Positions 8,867 through 16,365 of a stretch of 64,000 nt of DNA are shown in pieces. Numbering within the stretch: the first letter of the stretch is position 1; each line of letters starts with the position of its first letter. Source of the stretch: Nostoc sp. PCC 7107 (GTDB lineage: Bacteria; Cyanobacteriota; Cyanobacteriia; Cyanobacteriales; Nostocaceae); the NCBI RefSeq assembly GCF_000316625.1, contig NC_019676.1, forward strand, positions 5,784,501-5,848,500, read 5' to 3'. The notes beneath the pieces were generated by a model. It was not told the origin of the DNA, ran no database searches, and saw only the letters and a program-made list of their open reading frames with translations. The position numbers and the translations under genes were made by a program.

Positions 8867-8878
8867 CGCGTGTACGCG
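8867..8878. promoter_or_regulatory. Operator-like inverted repeat, copy 1
   Basis: CGCGTGTACGCG: arms CGCGT and ACGCG around a 2-nt centre, preceded by T. It is ~90 bp upstream of the minus-strand coiled-coil gene. A second identical copy lies 99 bp away at 8966. Confidence 0.5.
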
Positions 8879-8965
8879 TTTTTGTAAAGGATCTTTTAGA
8901 TTGAAATTCATAAAAATTTCCGCAACTTTTGGGTAAATGCTATTAGTAAAATCTATGATTTTAGT

Positions 8966-8977
8966 CGCGTGTACGCG
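8966..8977. promoter_or_regulatory. Operator-like inverted repeat, copy 2
   Basis: Identical TCGCGTGTACGCG sequence, 30 bp upstream of the start of the RHH-like 9007 gene and overlapping where a promoter would be expected (TAGGATAAAT follows). Autoregulation by that small protein is an inference. Confidence 0.5.
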
Positions 8978-9006
8978 ATAAGATAGGATAAATAATCAAA
9001 ATATAT

Positions 9007-9177
9007 ATGAAATTTCAAGACACAGGATTAGGTACAACAAACCAGCAACAGCCTATTAGCACCAAATACCCGCCAGATATAGATAAAATATTGCGTTCGC
9101 TCCCTAATCGTTCAGAAAAAATCAGGCAATGGGTAATAGAGGGGATGCAAAAAGAGGGGTTGTTAGTGGGAGACTAG
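9007..9177 (+). CDS. Small RHH-like DNA-binding protein (56 aa)
   Basis: The reading frame is MKFQDTGLGTTNQQQ…KEGLLVGD, 56 residues, below usual ORF cut-offs. After a disordered Gln-rich N-terminus comes a short strand (ISTKYP) and two helices (PDIDKILRSL, NRSEKIRQWVIEGMQKEG), the arrangement of ribbon-helix-helix proteins. Such proteins are common repressors or antitoxins on mobile DNA. The matching operator-like repeat lies just upstream. No toxin gene is adjacent. Assignment rests on secondary-structure pattern only. Confidence 0.55.
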   Translation: MKFQDTGLGTTNQQQPISTKYPPDIDKILRSLPNRSEKIRQWVIEGMQKEGLLVGD

Positions 9178-9316
9178 AATCTAGCCAAAATTCAGAGGCT
9201 AAAGTTTAGGCGATTGGGTGTAAGCTATTAGATAGAAATAACTTCGCGTATCCCCTCCCATCGTTCATCGGCGCAGAAGTAATAAGTTTTCGCAGCAATT
9301 AGCAGATATCCAAAAT

Positions 9317-9338
9317 AGCCTGAGCCAAGGCTCAGGCT
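9317..9338. terminator. Perfect 10-bp hairpin
   Basis: AGCCTGAGCC-aa-GGCTCAGGCT, followed by CATGGGGGGCTTTTT. Likely terminator for the 9007 transcript; the T-run is a few bases off the stem. The 2-nt spacer means the top pairs open. Confidence 0.6.
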
Positions 9339-9375
9339 CATGGGGGGCTTTTTAAGCAATTGAGAGAGAAGAAAA

Positions 9376-9573
9376 ATGCAAGAAACCTTCGCTGAATTTT
9401 TAGCCAGAACAGTAAGAAGATTTGAAGTTCGTGAAGAGCTAAGTTCACGAAATATTTTGGTAAATGATGATCAGATTAAGGAAAAAGAGAAAGAATTAAA
9501 TATAAGTTTTCTAGATCCTAACTATGTAGAAATAATTACTCAGGAAGAAGTATGGGTAAAAAAGAAAGAATAA
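9376..9573 (+). CDS. Hypothetical small charged protein
   Basis: 65 residues with a purine-rich ribosome site (GAGAGAAG) upstream of the ATG. The start MQETFAEFLARTVRRFEVRE is an amphipathic helix; the rest is Lys/Glu-rich and soluble. No cysteines or membrane segments. Not recognised. It lies between two hairpins (9317 and 9679) and so is probably its own transcription unit. Confidence 0.45.
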   Translation: MQETFAEFLARTVRRFEVREELSSRNILVNDDQIKEKEKELNISFLDPNYVEIITQEEVWVKKKE

Positions 9574-9678
9574 ATTAAACCGTACTAGTCAAACTTTTGA
9601 TTTAGGATTTAATTGCGCGATCGCAGTTAGAAATATTCTTGCAATTAATTGCAGATAAATTAGATTTAGAACAATAAT

Positions 9679-9718
9679 AAAAATGCCCTCCGCCATTTAA
9701 TATGGAGAAGGCATTTTT
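9679..9718. terminator. Bidirectional terminator
   Basis: AAAAATGCC pairs with GGCATTTTT around a partly paired interior (CTCC…GGAG). It serves the 9376 gene and, read in reverse, the PEP-CTERM gene ending at 9750. Confidence 0.65.
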
Positions 9719-9749
9719 ACAAACTCAGCGTTTTTTTTCTAATTTATAG

Positions 9750-10376
9750 CTATTGAACAGCTATATTCTTCTGCTTTTTTGAAAATTTTCTTTTGAGCAA
9801 GGCTCCTAAAACTAAAGCTGTACCTGACCCTAGTATGGTTATTGGTTCGGGGACTGGTTGTACCTCAACTGTTTGAGTTCTAAGATTAAATTGATTTACT
9901 ACTACTTGATCTAAATTATTTCTTGCACCAAGTAATCCAATAGAAAAGTCTGAAACACCGTCATTGACAAGTTTTAGAACATCAAAACTTATTCGGCTTA
10001 GAGCGATTCCGATTTGCCCTGGGCCGATTCCAGGCGTACCTGATTGGCTTATCGTAAATTGTCTTGAGTTCGTTTGTCCGTCTATTACTTGAGGTGCGCC
10101 TATTTGAAGACTTGTATTTTGTAAGTTTCTAAATCTAAGTTCGGTAAGATCATAAGAGACTATATAAGATAGGTTGACAATACTACCAGTAACTTCTTGG
10201 GTATTCAAAAAGACATCAAAGCTAATATTGTTATTTGGCTCTATGTCTAATATTTCATCACCGTCTAGCTGTGTACCCACTGGTCTAAAAGATATGCTTC
10301 CTGCGTATGAAGAGTTCGCATTAAGTAATGATAAACTTAATGGAGCTAACAAAAAAAGTTTGATTAGCTGTTTCAT
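9750..10376 (-). CDS. PEP-CTERM sorting-domain protein
   Basis: 208 residues. There is an N-terminal signal peptide (LFLLAPLSLSLLNANSSYA|G) and a C-terminal PEP-CTERM tail: VPEP motif near 177, a hydrophobic segment (ITILGSGTALVLGAL) and a basic end (KRKFSKKQK). In the known system, exosortase/archaeosortase-type enzymes recognise this tail and process exported proteins, often in EPS-making bacteria. The body is a beta-rich, possibly cohesin-like domain (ISFDVFLNT … YIVSYDLTELRF). No exosortase gene is in the window. The opposite-strand frame at 10174 is a shadow. Confidence 0.85.
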   Translation of the reverse strand: MKQLIKLFLLAPLSLSLLNANSSYAGSISFRPVGTQLDGDEILDIEPNNNISFDVFLNTQEVTGSIVNLSYIVSYDLTELRFRNLQNTSLQIGAPQVIDGQTNSRQFTISQSGTPGIGPGQIGIALSRISFDVLKLVNDGVSDFSIGLLGARNNLDQVVVNQFNLRTQTVEVQPVPEPITILGSGTALVLGALLKRKFSKKQKNIAVQ

Positions 10377-10660
10377 AGTCGAAACCTCTTTTTATTAAGA
10401 AAGATTACTTGATGTTACTTGACTGGTAACATTTTTGCTTTTATTGCCTTAGCTAAAAAAATAGTTTATTTTCTGTCAATACACTGTTGTTCTTGCCTAT
10501 CTTCATATAAAATTTAATTCTTTTATTAAATAAATTTATTAAGGTTAAATTTTTATTTTTTATTGCAAAAATTAAATCCAAATTTCGCAAGTTAATAGAA
10601 AATTTTGGCATTTTCTACAAATGCAGAGTAAATATAACAATGCTTTAAATTCAAGTCGTG
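10377..10660. other. AT-rich gap upstream of the PEP-CTERM gene
   Basis: No gene. It has a small inverted repeat GTTAC…GTAAC near 10413-10429 close to the expected promoter, then very AT-rich DNA before the CTGTC-repeat tract. Confidence 0.35.
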
Positions 10661-10664
10661 CTTT

Positions 10665-10760
10665 TGTCTGCTGTTTTAAGCCTGTCTCTTATCCTGTCGC
10701 GTCTGTCCCTTATACAGCAAGTATTCTGTCTAGTTCTGTCCATTCTGTCCGTCTGTCTAA
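10665..10760. repeat. CTGTC iteron cluster
   Basis: At least seven copies of CTGTC (several as CTGTCT, CTGTCC or TCTGTC) in under 100 bp, directly downstream of and touching the last gene of the ParM operon. A similar cluster lies inside the ParR-like gene at 14564-14654. It could be a protein-binding array such as a partition centromere, or a dispersed short repeat. Confidence 0.5.
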
Positions 10761-12508
10761 TTTTGAGTGATTTCGATGGTCGTAGCATCTAGCCAGACGG
10801 ACAGACCGTGTTCAACTAACTCATTAAACAATCGTTTTAAATCTTCGGCAGAGAAGCGATCGCCCTTAACTTTAAAGTTGGGCTGTATTTCCTGAATCAC
10901 GGCTTTATTCCTACCAGTGCGTTGCAAAAAACCTAATAAACTCTCAGCATCAACCGATAACTTAGTGGCAACAGGCGAATGATTGTATAGTCCTTCAAGC
11001 TTTGCGATCGCGGTATTGGTATCAATAAATTTTCTGCTGTCGCGGTCATAGCCAGAATAATTGTGCAGCTTTGGCATGGAATACCAATTATTGGTTTTAC
11101 CAAAATAGAAACATCTACCAACTTCAGACTGAGCTATTAGCTTTTTAAGATAGTCATCGCTTTGCTTATCTCCAAGTACGCCAGTCTTCCACCAATTATT
11201 GATAGCCCCTATGTTTGTTTGGTTGAGAATAGCTAATACAGTAAGTTGAGAGCGAATATCACCCGCAAATCCTAAATTACCAACGTGTGGAGCTTGGGCG
11301 ATAGCCCAAACATTCCAACCCTTAGAATCACCGCAGCTAGTTAAACTAACCATTTGGTCTTTTAAGAACGTGTCTTTGGCGCTGACAAACTTATTACCAA
11401 TCTGTGTCCCTTCATCTAACATGGCCAGCGTCCGTCCGCCATTTCGGGTTTGTTCTCTAGCAATATTGCGGAATTTTGAATAACAATCTTTGAACCATTC
11501 CACAACTTCGCCTACTTCCATTTCTGTAGTATCTGCCCTAAAAAGGTGATCACACATTCCCTCAAAATATCCCGTTTCTTTGGAGTCATTTTTAGGATCA
11601 AAGCCAACTATTATTAGCCCTTCATGTTTTCTCTTAGCCGCTCTGCCAGCGTTAGAAGTAAACAAACCTTTACCACTGCCAGGGAGTCCAATAATAAGAC
11701 TATTTGTGATGTGGTCGGTAAATGATTCAACTAAGTTCAACTCCCCCTGTGGTTGATAGGAGTTAAATTTAGTTTTTGGTTCTATGTTATCCGCATTATC
11801 TTTGTGAGTAATAATTTGTACCTGTGGCAGAGAAATAGGTTGCTTTTGAGTTTCTGCGATCGCTGACATGATTTGATAATTAATCTGCGGCGAAACTTCC
11901 ACATGAGCTAAATGCTGTCCTAATTCTTCTTTACTAGGGAACTGCCCTTTAAATTTTGAAAAACAACCCGACAACCAGCGATAGGCATAAAATCGCTTCC
12001 CCTGTTCCACTTGGGTTAAATATTCAGTCAAAGTATGTAGGTAAGTATTAAGCATTGCAAATTCATGCTTCTCTAATGGCTCAAGGTGCATCATTAAATC
12101 AGCTAATTCATTCTTTCTTGCAAAATACTTGGCTCTCTCTTCTGAATCACCCATCGCGGACAGGAATTCTAGGAAGTCCCCTCTAATAAATGGGAGTGGG
12201 GCAAATTGATGATTATCAGTAATATCTTGCACAACTGACCAGACATAACCTAGTCCCGCGATTGCCGCTCCTATCGTTGCTAAAGGCGAAGTAGCATAAC
12301 AAACCGTGCCAACAGTTGCACCCGCTAAAGTAATTACCTTAGCTAAATTCATCCCCGCTCGTTCGCCCTTAGCTCTAATTAATAATTGGTCTTGTCTTTC
12401 AATTAACCAACTAGCAATATTTCCCGCTTCTAAATGCTCAATACTAGGGTAATCTTGTCTTATTTTTACAGTTTCCTGTGTAGTTAAAATAGGGATTGAT
12501 GTTTCCAT
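10757..12508 (-). CDS. VirD4/FtsK-like membrane ATPase (DNA translocase or coupling protein)
   Basis: 583 residues. Two hydrophobic segments (~55-95, LAKVITLAGATVGTVCYATS… and LATIGAAIAGLGYVW) are followed by a cytosolic linker, then a P-loop ATPase: Walker A GLPGSGKG at 274-281 and Walker B TLAMLDEG near 360-367 (Asp365-Glu366). A conserved-looking SLTSCGDSKGWNVWAIAQ segment follows, resembling the sensor/Gln region of T4SS coupling and HerA/FtsK ATPases. A C-terminal ~80-residue tail looks like a small winged-helix domain. It is the last gene of the ParM operon. It probably moves DNA or protein across the membrane; which, and whether for conjugation, is not shown. No relaxase is visible. 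Confidence 0.7.
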   Translation of the reverse strand: METSIPILTTQETVKIRQDYPSIEHLEAGNIASWLIERQDQLLIRAKGERAGMNLAKVITLAGATVGTVCYATSPLATIGAAIAGLGYVWSVVQDITDNHQFAPLPFIRGDFLEFLSAMGDSEERAKYFARKNELADLMMHLEPLEKHEFAMLNTYLHTLTEYLTQVEQGKRFYAYRWLSGCFSKFKGQFPSKEELGQHLAHVEVSPQINYQIMSAIAETQKQPISLPQVQIITHKDNADNIEPKTKFNSYQPQGELNLVESFTDHITNSLIIGLPGSGKGLFTSNAGRAAKRKHEGLIIVGFDPKNDSKETGYFEGMCDHLFRADTTEMEVGEVVEWFKDCYSKFRNIAREQTRNGGRTLAMLDEGTQIGNKFVSAKDTFLKDQMVSLTSCGDSKGWNVWAIAQAPHVGNLGFAGDIRSQLTVLAILNQTNIGAINNWWKTGVLGDKQSDDYLKKLIAQSEVGRCFYFGKTNNWYSMPKLHNYSGYDRDSRKFIDTNTAIAKLEGLYNHSPVATKLSVDAESLLGFLQRTGRNKAVIQEIQPNFKVKGDRFSAEDLKRLFNELVEHGLSVWLDATTIEITQN

Positions 12509-12530
12509 AAATAGAACTCCTGAATAAATA

Positions 12531-12566
12531 TTAAAACCCCGCTAAACGTGATGTGCAGGGTTTTAA
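12531..12566 (-). terminator. Intra-operon hairpin (attenuator?)
   Basis: TTAAAACCC pairs with GGGTTTTAA (arms 12531-12539 and 12558-12566), with an inner GC/GC pairing. It lies in the 69-bp gap between the membrane-protein and ATPase genes, so it could reduce ATPase expression rather than end the operon. Confidence 0.5.
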
Positions 12567-12577
12567 ATTAGAACAAA

Positions 12578-13279
12578 TTACTTGGTTAATTTCCAAATTG
12601 TGTAACCGATTTCCCCAGACATCATGCTGACGATGTTGTAAGCAAAACAGGCAAGAATCTGACCGGGATTAGTGTATCGGAAAGGATTGCGGCTGATAAA
12701 CGTCGCACTAAGGTCAAAAATCCAGAAGAATAGAGCAATTAACCCGCCCGAATGGCGTTCTTTCATTCCGGCCCGTTTATAGTCGCCCCATAATGCAGTT
12801 GTTAGATCAATAACTCCGCTAGGTTTTGAACCTAGAGCAAACTGACGATGTTCTTCTAATTCTTCCTTAGCTTGCTGTGGTGTTTTACCTCTTAAAGTTC
12901 GCGCTTCCATAATTTGGACTAGTGCAGACATTCCAAAAGACAGCCAGAAAATAGGATTAAAAGGCAGTTGCAACCAACCTATCCAACCTATCCAGGTAGT
13001 CTCGAACCAAGGGAAAAGTGGCACACCACCAAAAAACGTTTGCCAAATGCCATCGGTACTTAATAGCGTCCCGGTGAAAAATCCCATTGCACCAAGTATT
13101 TTTGTACCAGATGATCCTGGCGTTACGAACTGGGCGAAGATATGGGTAACAAAGCTTATGGGGAAGGCGATAAGATCAACAATCCACTGTGCCAAAATCT
13201 CAATGTAATTAGGCTTTAGCGATGTTGTAGGTATTGGTTGTAAGTCATTAGTAGGGGGCTTATATTCTGCATTTTTCAT
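12578..13279 (-). CDS. Multi-pass membrane protein, unknown function
   Basis: 233 residues. Hydrophobic segments occur around 27-47, 58-75, 92-130 (Trp-rich: WFETTWIGWIGWLQLP) and 180-230. A charged cytosolic loop (RTLRGKTPQQAKEELEEHRQF) lies in the middle. It starts inside the stop of the upstream gene (ATGA overlap at 13276-13279), which implies translational coupling. The tight link to an ATPase downstream and ParM/ParR upstream suggests it forms a membrane platform or channel for that machine. Family not recognised. Confidence 0.6.
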   Translation of the reverse strand: MKNAEYKPPTNDLQPIPTTSLKPNYIEILAQWIVDLIAFPISFVTHIFAQFVTPGSSGTKILGAMGFFTGTLLSTDGIWQTFFGGVPLFPWFETTWIGWIGWLQLPFNPIFWLSFGMSALVQIMEARTLRGKTPQQAKEELEEHRQFALGSKPSGVIDLTTALWGDYKRAGMKERHSGGLIALFFWIFDLSATFISRNPFRYTNPGQILACFAYNIVSMMSGEIGYTIWKLTK

Positions 13280-13686
13280 TGCTTACTCTCCTTAAGTTCC
13301 GGTGACAGTTTGCAGACATTTTTGTAGTGATACTTCCAAAGCCATCGGCGTTCTGATATCTGTCCTATGCAACGACCAGAAGAGTCATAAACATAAACTT
13401 GCTCATCTTCTTGGTAATAACTGGTGTCGGGTCTGGGGTCACGTCTTGGGTTGTCCAAATAGCCTCTGATTCTGAGTTTTAAGCTTGTCGGTAAAATACC
13501 AGTTTCGTTAAGTGTGTCGCTGGTTAATTTACGTTGTTCTATGCGTGAACGTTCAATACTTTCGTTGGCTTCTAAGTTCGACACAGCGTAAAAAGCTTGG
13601 AACTGTTGAGGCAATTTAACAAACATTGGTGTAGCAATCAAACCCAAGCCTAATAACCCCAACATGGCTTGTTTTTGGTACTTCAT
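13276..13686 (-). CDS. Membrane-anchored small protein, unknown function
   Basis: 136 residues. It has an N-terminal hydrophobic anchor (MLGLLGLGLIATPMFVKLP) and a periplasmic-type remainder with R-rich and Tyr-rich parts (NPRRDPRPDTSYYQEDEQVYVYDSSG) and two late cysteines. Its ATG overlaps the stop of the frameshifted upstream gene (ATGA, 13683-13686) and its stop overlaps the start of the next gene, so three consecutive genes are coupled. The function is unknown. A structural component of the membrane complex is a reasonable guess. Confidence 0.6.
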   Translation of the reverse strand: MKYQKQAMLGLLGLGLIATPMFVKLPQQFQAFYAVSNLEANESIERSRIEQRKLTSDTLNETGILPTSLKLRIRGYLDNPRRDPRPDTSYYQEDEQVYVYDSSGRCIGQISERRWLWKYHYKNVCKLSPELKESKQ

Positions 13687-13986
13687 TTTTGAGTTTTAAG
13701 TTGGTTGATGATTGCTTCTGCTAATCCCAAGTGGTCGCCTATTGGAGTGTACTGGTGCAAATTCTCTTGAAGCTTTTGAATTGTTTGGGCTGATTCTTCT
13801 AATAAATATTGCTCTTGTGTAGCGATTTCAGCGGCGATTAAGTTGTCAGTTATCGCTTTCAAAAAATGCAGTTTTTCAATGCGGTTAATACCTTCAAGAC
13901 AGGAGCCATAAGTATTTTTGCAAATGGTCTAAATAGCTTCCATCTCCCGGTGTGAGCGCGCAGTAATAGCCTAATGGTTTCGTCAT
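13683..13986 (-). pseudogene. Frameshifted small operon gene
   Basis: Frame 1 from ATG 13986 reads MTKPLGYYCALTPGDGS…HLQK and then hits a stop. A second frame continues as NTYGSCLEGINRIEKL and runs ~75 residues to a TGA at 13683 that overlaps the next gene's ATG. Deleting one base from the A5 run (T5 at 13915-13919 on the plus strand) joins the two into one ~100-residue protein. The 304-bp span is 3n+1, as expected for one extra base. The joined product is a small helical protein with a Tyr/Gly-rich start. It may be a real mutation, a sequencing error in a homopolymer, or programmed slippage. ORF callers would miss it. Confidence 0.65.
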
Positions 13987-14008
13987 TTTGGTAAAATCCT
14001 TATGTCCG

Positions 14009-14305
14009 TTAAACCTTCCCAAGAAATAATTGCAGTTCAAAATTTACCTGGGCTTCCCAGCTTCTGGGAGGTAAATCATCTGGGTTTAAATTAATTAACT
14101 TGGGGTCAATGTCTAGAAATTCCCGTGCGGCTTCAATCAGATCAATGGCATCGTTTAGATCAATTTCGGAGCCAGTACTTAGGCAGAAATTAAGTCTGCT
14201 CCATTTACTACGTTTTTTGCGGAGTGTCTTTAGAGATTCCAGTGCTTGATTGAGAAGGATTTGTTCTTGCGTTAATGCTTCACTTACGGGGGTTGGTTGG
14301 TACAT
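14009..14305 (-). CDS. Hypothetical small helical protein
   Basis: 98 residues from ATG 14305 (MYQPTPVSEALTQEQ). An upstream alternative start at 14323 overlaps the likely ribosome-site region and is less likely. It is predicted helical with a basic patch (LKTLRKKRSKWSRL) in the middle and an acidic second half (EIDLNDAIDLIEAAREFLDIDP). It lies between the ParR-like gene and the frameshifted gene on the same strand, 22 bp from the latter, so it belongs to the operon. Not recognised. It could be an accessory partition or DNA-binding factor. Confidence 0.5.
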   Translation of the reverse strand: MYQPTPVSEALTQEQILLNQALESLKTLRKKRSKWSRLNFCLSTGSEIDLNDAIDLIEAAREFLDIDPKLINLNPDDLPPRSWEAQVNFELQLFLGKV

Positions 14306-14513
14306 TTTTTTAACGCCTTTCAATTAATTGCAGTAAATAAGCCAAAGAGTGTTTAGTTAGGTTCGCTGCTTCCTTTAAGAGATGTGATTAGGCGATCGCC
14401 GTAATTGACTAGCAGGATGGTAAATAGTTGTGAAAGATTGTTAATTCCTGTCTGGCTAATAATTTCTTCTGCCTTTGGGATGTGCTTCTCATCCAGCACT
14501 ATTCGCTTAGATT

Positions 14514-14939
14514 TCATAGCTTTAAACTCCTCATCAATGCTTGCCCCTTGGGCTTTTCTGTGGCTGTCTGCTGTCTGCCTAGAGGTTGGTGGATAGGTTT
14601 TTCTGTCTGCTGTCTGTCCGCCTCTCTGTCTGTTGTCTGTCTCGTTTCTGTCTGAGTTAATTTTCCAGACAGATACTCACTAATTAATAAATTTGTGACA
14701 GAGGCTATATTTATTCCTCTTTCTTCCCCGTATTGAGACAACCAACTCAAATGGCGGTTATCTAGTCTCACACGGGTATCTTTTGTCTCAATCTGTGACA
14801 AATTGGTGAGTTTTAAGTCCCATTGGTGCTTAATTGCATCCAAAAGCAGATTTACTGTGTCAGTTAACGTTTGATAATGGAGTAATTGGCGGATTCCCTC
14901 AACTTTGGCGGCGACTTTAGCCGCGAGACGTACTTGCAT
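14514..14939 (-). CDS. ParR-like partition adaptor (inferred from position)
   Basis: 141 residues, starting 4 bp after the ParM-like stop. The first ~100 residues are helical with an RHH/HTH-like layout (TDTVNLLLDAIKHQW and ASVTNLLISEYLSG). The last ~40 are disordered and repetitive in Gln/Thr/Lys (RQTTDREADRQQTEKP), encoded by CTGTC-type repeats. In ParMRC systems ParR is the small gene after ParM: its N-terminus binds iterated parC DNA and its C-terminus binds the ParM filament end. Sequence similarity to known ParRs is not established by eye. The assignment rests on size, order and fold pattern. Confidence 0.55.
   Translation of the reverse strand: MQVRLAAKVAAKVEGIRQLLHYQTLTDTVNLLLDAIKHQWDLKLTNLSQIETKDTRVRLDNRHLSWLSQYGEERGINIASVTNLLISEYLSGKLTQTETRQTTDREADRQQTEKPIHQPLGRQQTATEKPKGQALMRSLKL
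14564..14654. repeat. CTGTCTG iterons inside the ParR-like gene
   Basis: Six or seven copies of CTGTCTG/CTGTC in ~90 bp, encoding the repetitive tail of the ParR-like protein. The same pentamer is clustered at 10665-10760 at the other end of the operon. This dual use (coding plus iterated motif) is unusual and could be a partition-site array. Confidence 0.5.
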
Positions 14940-14943
14940 CTCA

Positions 14944-15879
14944 TTACATCGCTAGTAATGCTTGAATGTTTGAGAGTTGAGGGTCAACAGGAATATAAAA
15001 CCCAGGTTTAGCACTTAATTTGTGACGGACTAAATTAGCACATCCACCAATCAGCATGATGTTGGTTACGTCTGCTAAGTAATCATTAGCTGCTGTAGTA
15101 ATACCGTCCATCAGCCCGTTAAACCAGTTCTCTAATAAGCCGGGGAATATTGAGGAAAAATCGTATTTGCGTCCATAAGTTAAAGAACCGTCAGCGATCG
15201 CGTCCATCATCTTCGCAACTTTAAAAGCGCATTTATCTTGTCTTGCGTAGTCCTGGATTAAATCACTGTTAATAATGTCATTGGCTAAAGAAACACCGCC
15301 TACTTTTGGAATTGAACGACGGGTTAACACTTCAGTTTGTGGAGTCATAATGACGTAATTTGTAGTTCCTCCGCCGATATCAATACAAAGCGTGTCACCG
15401 TCTGGATCAAGCTTCCCTAATTTATAGGCATGGATAACAGCCGCATCAGTTTCAAGATAAAATTCGACGTTCTTAATTTTGTGGTTGTAACTCCGGCTAT
15501 TAACAGTCACTTGATGGCAGTTAATTAAACAATCTTTAATTGACTCCTCTTCTATGCGATCGCGGTCAGGAACTAAAAATCTGATAGTTCCCTCAAAATC
15601 TTCTCGTAAACCTGCTAGGGCGAAAGGTTTTACAAATTCTGGTAACTGTTTGCCTCTTTCAGCAGCGGCTTGCGGGTTTTTCTGTTTAGTAGCTCTGTCT
15701 CCTAAAACTAAAAATTTGTTGTCTAGTTTGACGCTGGGCGAATCATCGCTATCAATACCGCGAGAAGCTGAGGTGGCAGTCATGTCTACCAGTACTGAGC
15801 GCATCACTTTGGGCTTTTCACCTCTCAGGGCGGTAATGCTGGAATAATTGCCGATGTCGGCGCAATAAATATTGATCAC
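14944..15879 (-). CDS. ParM/StbA-like actin-family ATPase
   Basis: 311 residues with actin-fold motifs: an N-terminal phosphate-1 loop (YCADIGNYSS), phosphate-2 LCIDIGGGTTNYVIM in the middle, and a C-terminal adenosine motif NIMLIGGCANLV. Between these, EVLTRRSIPKVGGVSLANDI matches the segment after phosphate-2 in ParM/StbA and plasmid actins. ParM filaments push sister plasmids apart. It is the first gene of a minus-strand operon with the ParR-like gene, small proteins, a membrane protein and an ATPase. The divergent intergenic region carries two palindromes that are likely operators. Confidence 0.75.
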   Translation of the reverse strand: MINIYCADIGNYSSITALRGEKPKVMRSVLVDMTATSASRGIDSDDSPSVKLDNKFLVLGDRATKQKNPQAAAERGKQLPEFVKPFALAGLREDFEGTIRFLVPDRDRIEEESIKDCLINCHQVTVNSRSYNHKIKNVEFYLETDAAVIHAYKLGKLDPDGDTLCIDIGGGTTNYVIMTPQTEVLTRRSIPKVGGVSLANDIINSDLIQDYARQDKCAFKVAKMMDAIADGSLTYGRKYDFSSIFPGLLENWFNGLMDGITTAANDYLADVTNIMLIGGCANLVRHKLSAKPGFYIPVDPQLSNIQALLAM

Positions 15880-16005
15880 TTCAAAAATCCTTAAAAAGCT
15901 AGTAGCAGCCGTTGTTGGCTGTTGCTAACTCTTGTTTTTTAGTTAGCTACGTGGGGGATAGGGTTACGTCTTCTTCTATCCGTTCCGCGTCTATGCCCAT
16001 ACTAT

Positions 16006-16023
16006 AGCATAGAATTCTATGCT
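16006..16023. promoter_or_regulatory. Perfect 18-bp palindrome, copy 1
   Basis: AGCATAGAATTCTATGCT is fully self-complementary. It lies ~125 bp upstream of the ParM-like gene in the divergent region shared with an RHH regulator. A second copy is centred 97 bp away. Confidence 0.6.
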
Positions 16024-16104
16024 AAAAACATTTATTGTTATGTTTAAAACTAATGTTCAACAAAAAACATATAATGTTTATTAATGCTTTAATTATGCTT
16101 AAAG

Positions 16105-16118
16105 CATAGAATTCTATG
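16105..16118. promoter_or_regulatory. Palindrome, copy 2
   Basis: CATAGAATTCTATG (16105-16118) is the same palindrome with 5' AG and 3' T flanks, ending ~50 bp before the RHH gene start. AT-rich AACAT/ATGTT repeats fill the space between the copies. The probable binding partner is the 16168 protein. Confidence 0.6.
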
Positions 16119-16167
16119 TAAATCTTCTACAAAGTAAGGTTAAAAGCTAATAATAGAGTGTTAGACT

Positions 16168-16365
16168 ATGTTTGATTTTATAGATATGCCTGATAAAACA
16201 GAAACCAGAAGAACGACAATAGTTTTACCTGCTAAGGTCTATGAACTTCTGGAACGTCGTGCGGATATTGAAGGCAGGCCAACAGCCAACTTAGCGGCGT
16301 ACGTTGTTGAATTGTATATTAGGGAAACTTTTCCTGAAGAGTTCCCTAATCCTTATAGAAAATAA
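16168..16365 (+). CDS. CopG/RHH-family transcription regulator
   Basis: 65 residues: a short N-terminus, a strand RRTTIVLPAKV, then helices YELLERRADIEG and TANLAAYVVELYIRETF, the ribbon-helix-helix layout of CopG/Arc-type repressors. It is divergent from the ParM operon and faces two copies of a CATAGAATTCTATG palindrome, so autoregulation and control of the partition operon are likely by analogy with plasmid partition loci. No ribosome site stronger than AATAG/GAGTG was seen. The overlapping frame at 16304 is a shadow. Confidence 0.7.
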   Translation: MFDFIDMPDKTETRRTTIVLPAKVYELLERRADIEGRPTANLAAYVVELYIRETFPEEFPNPYRK

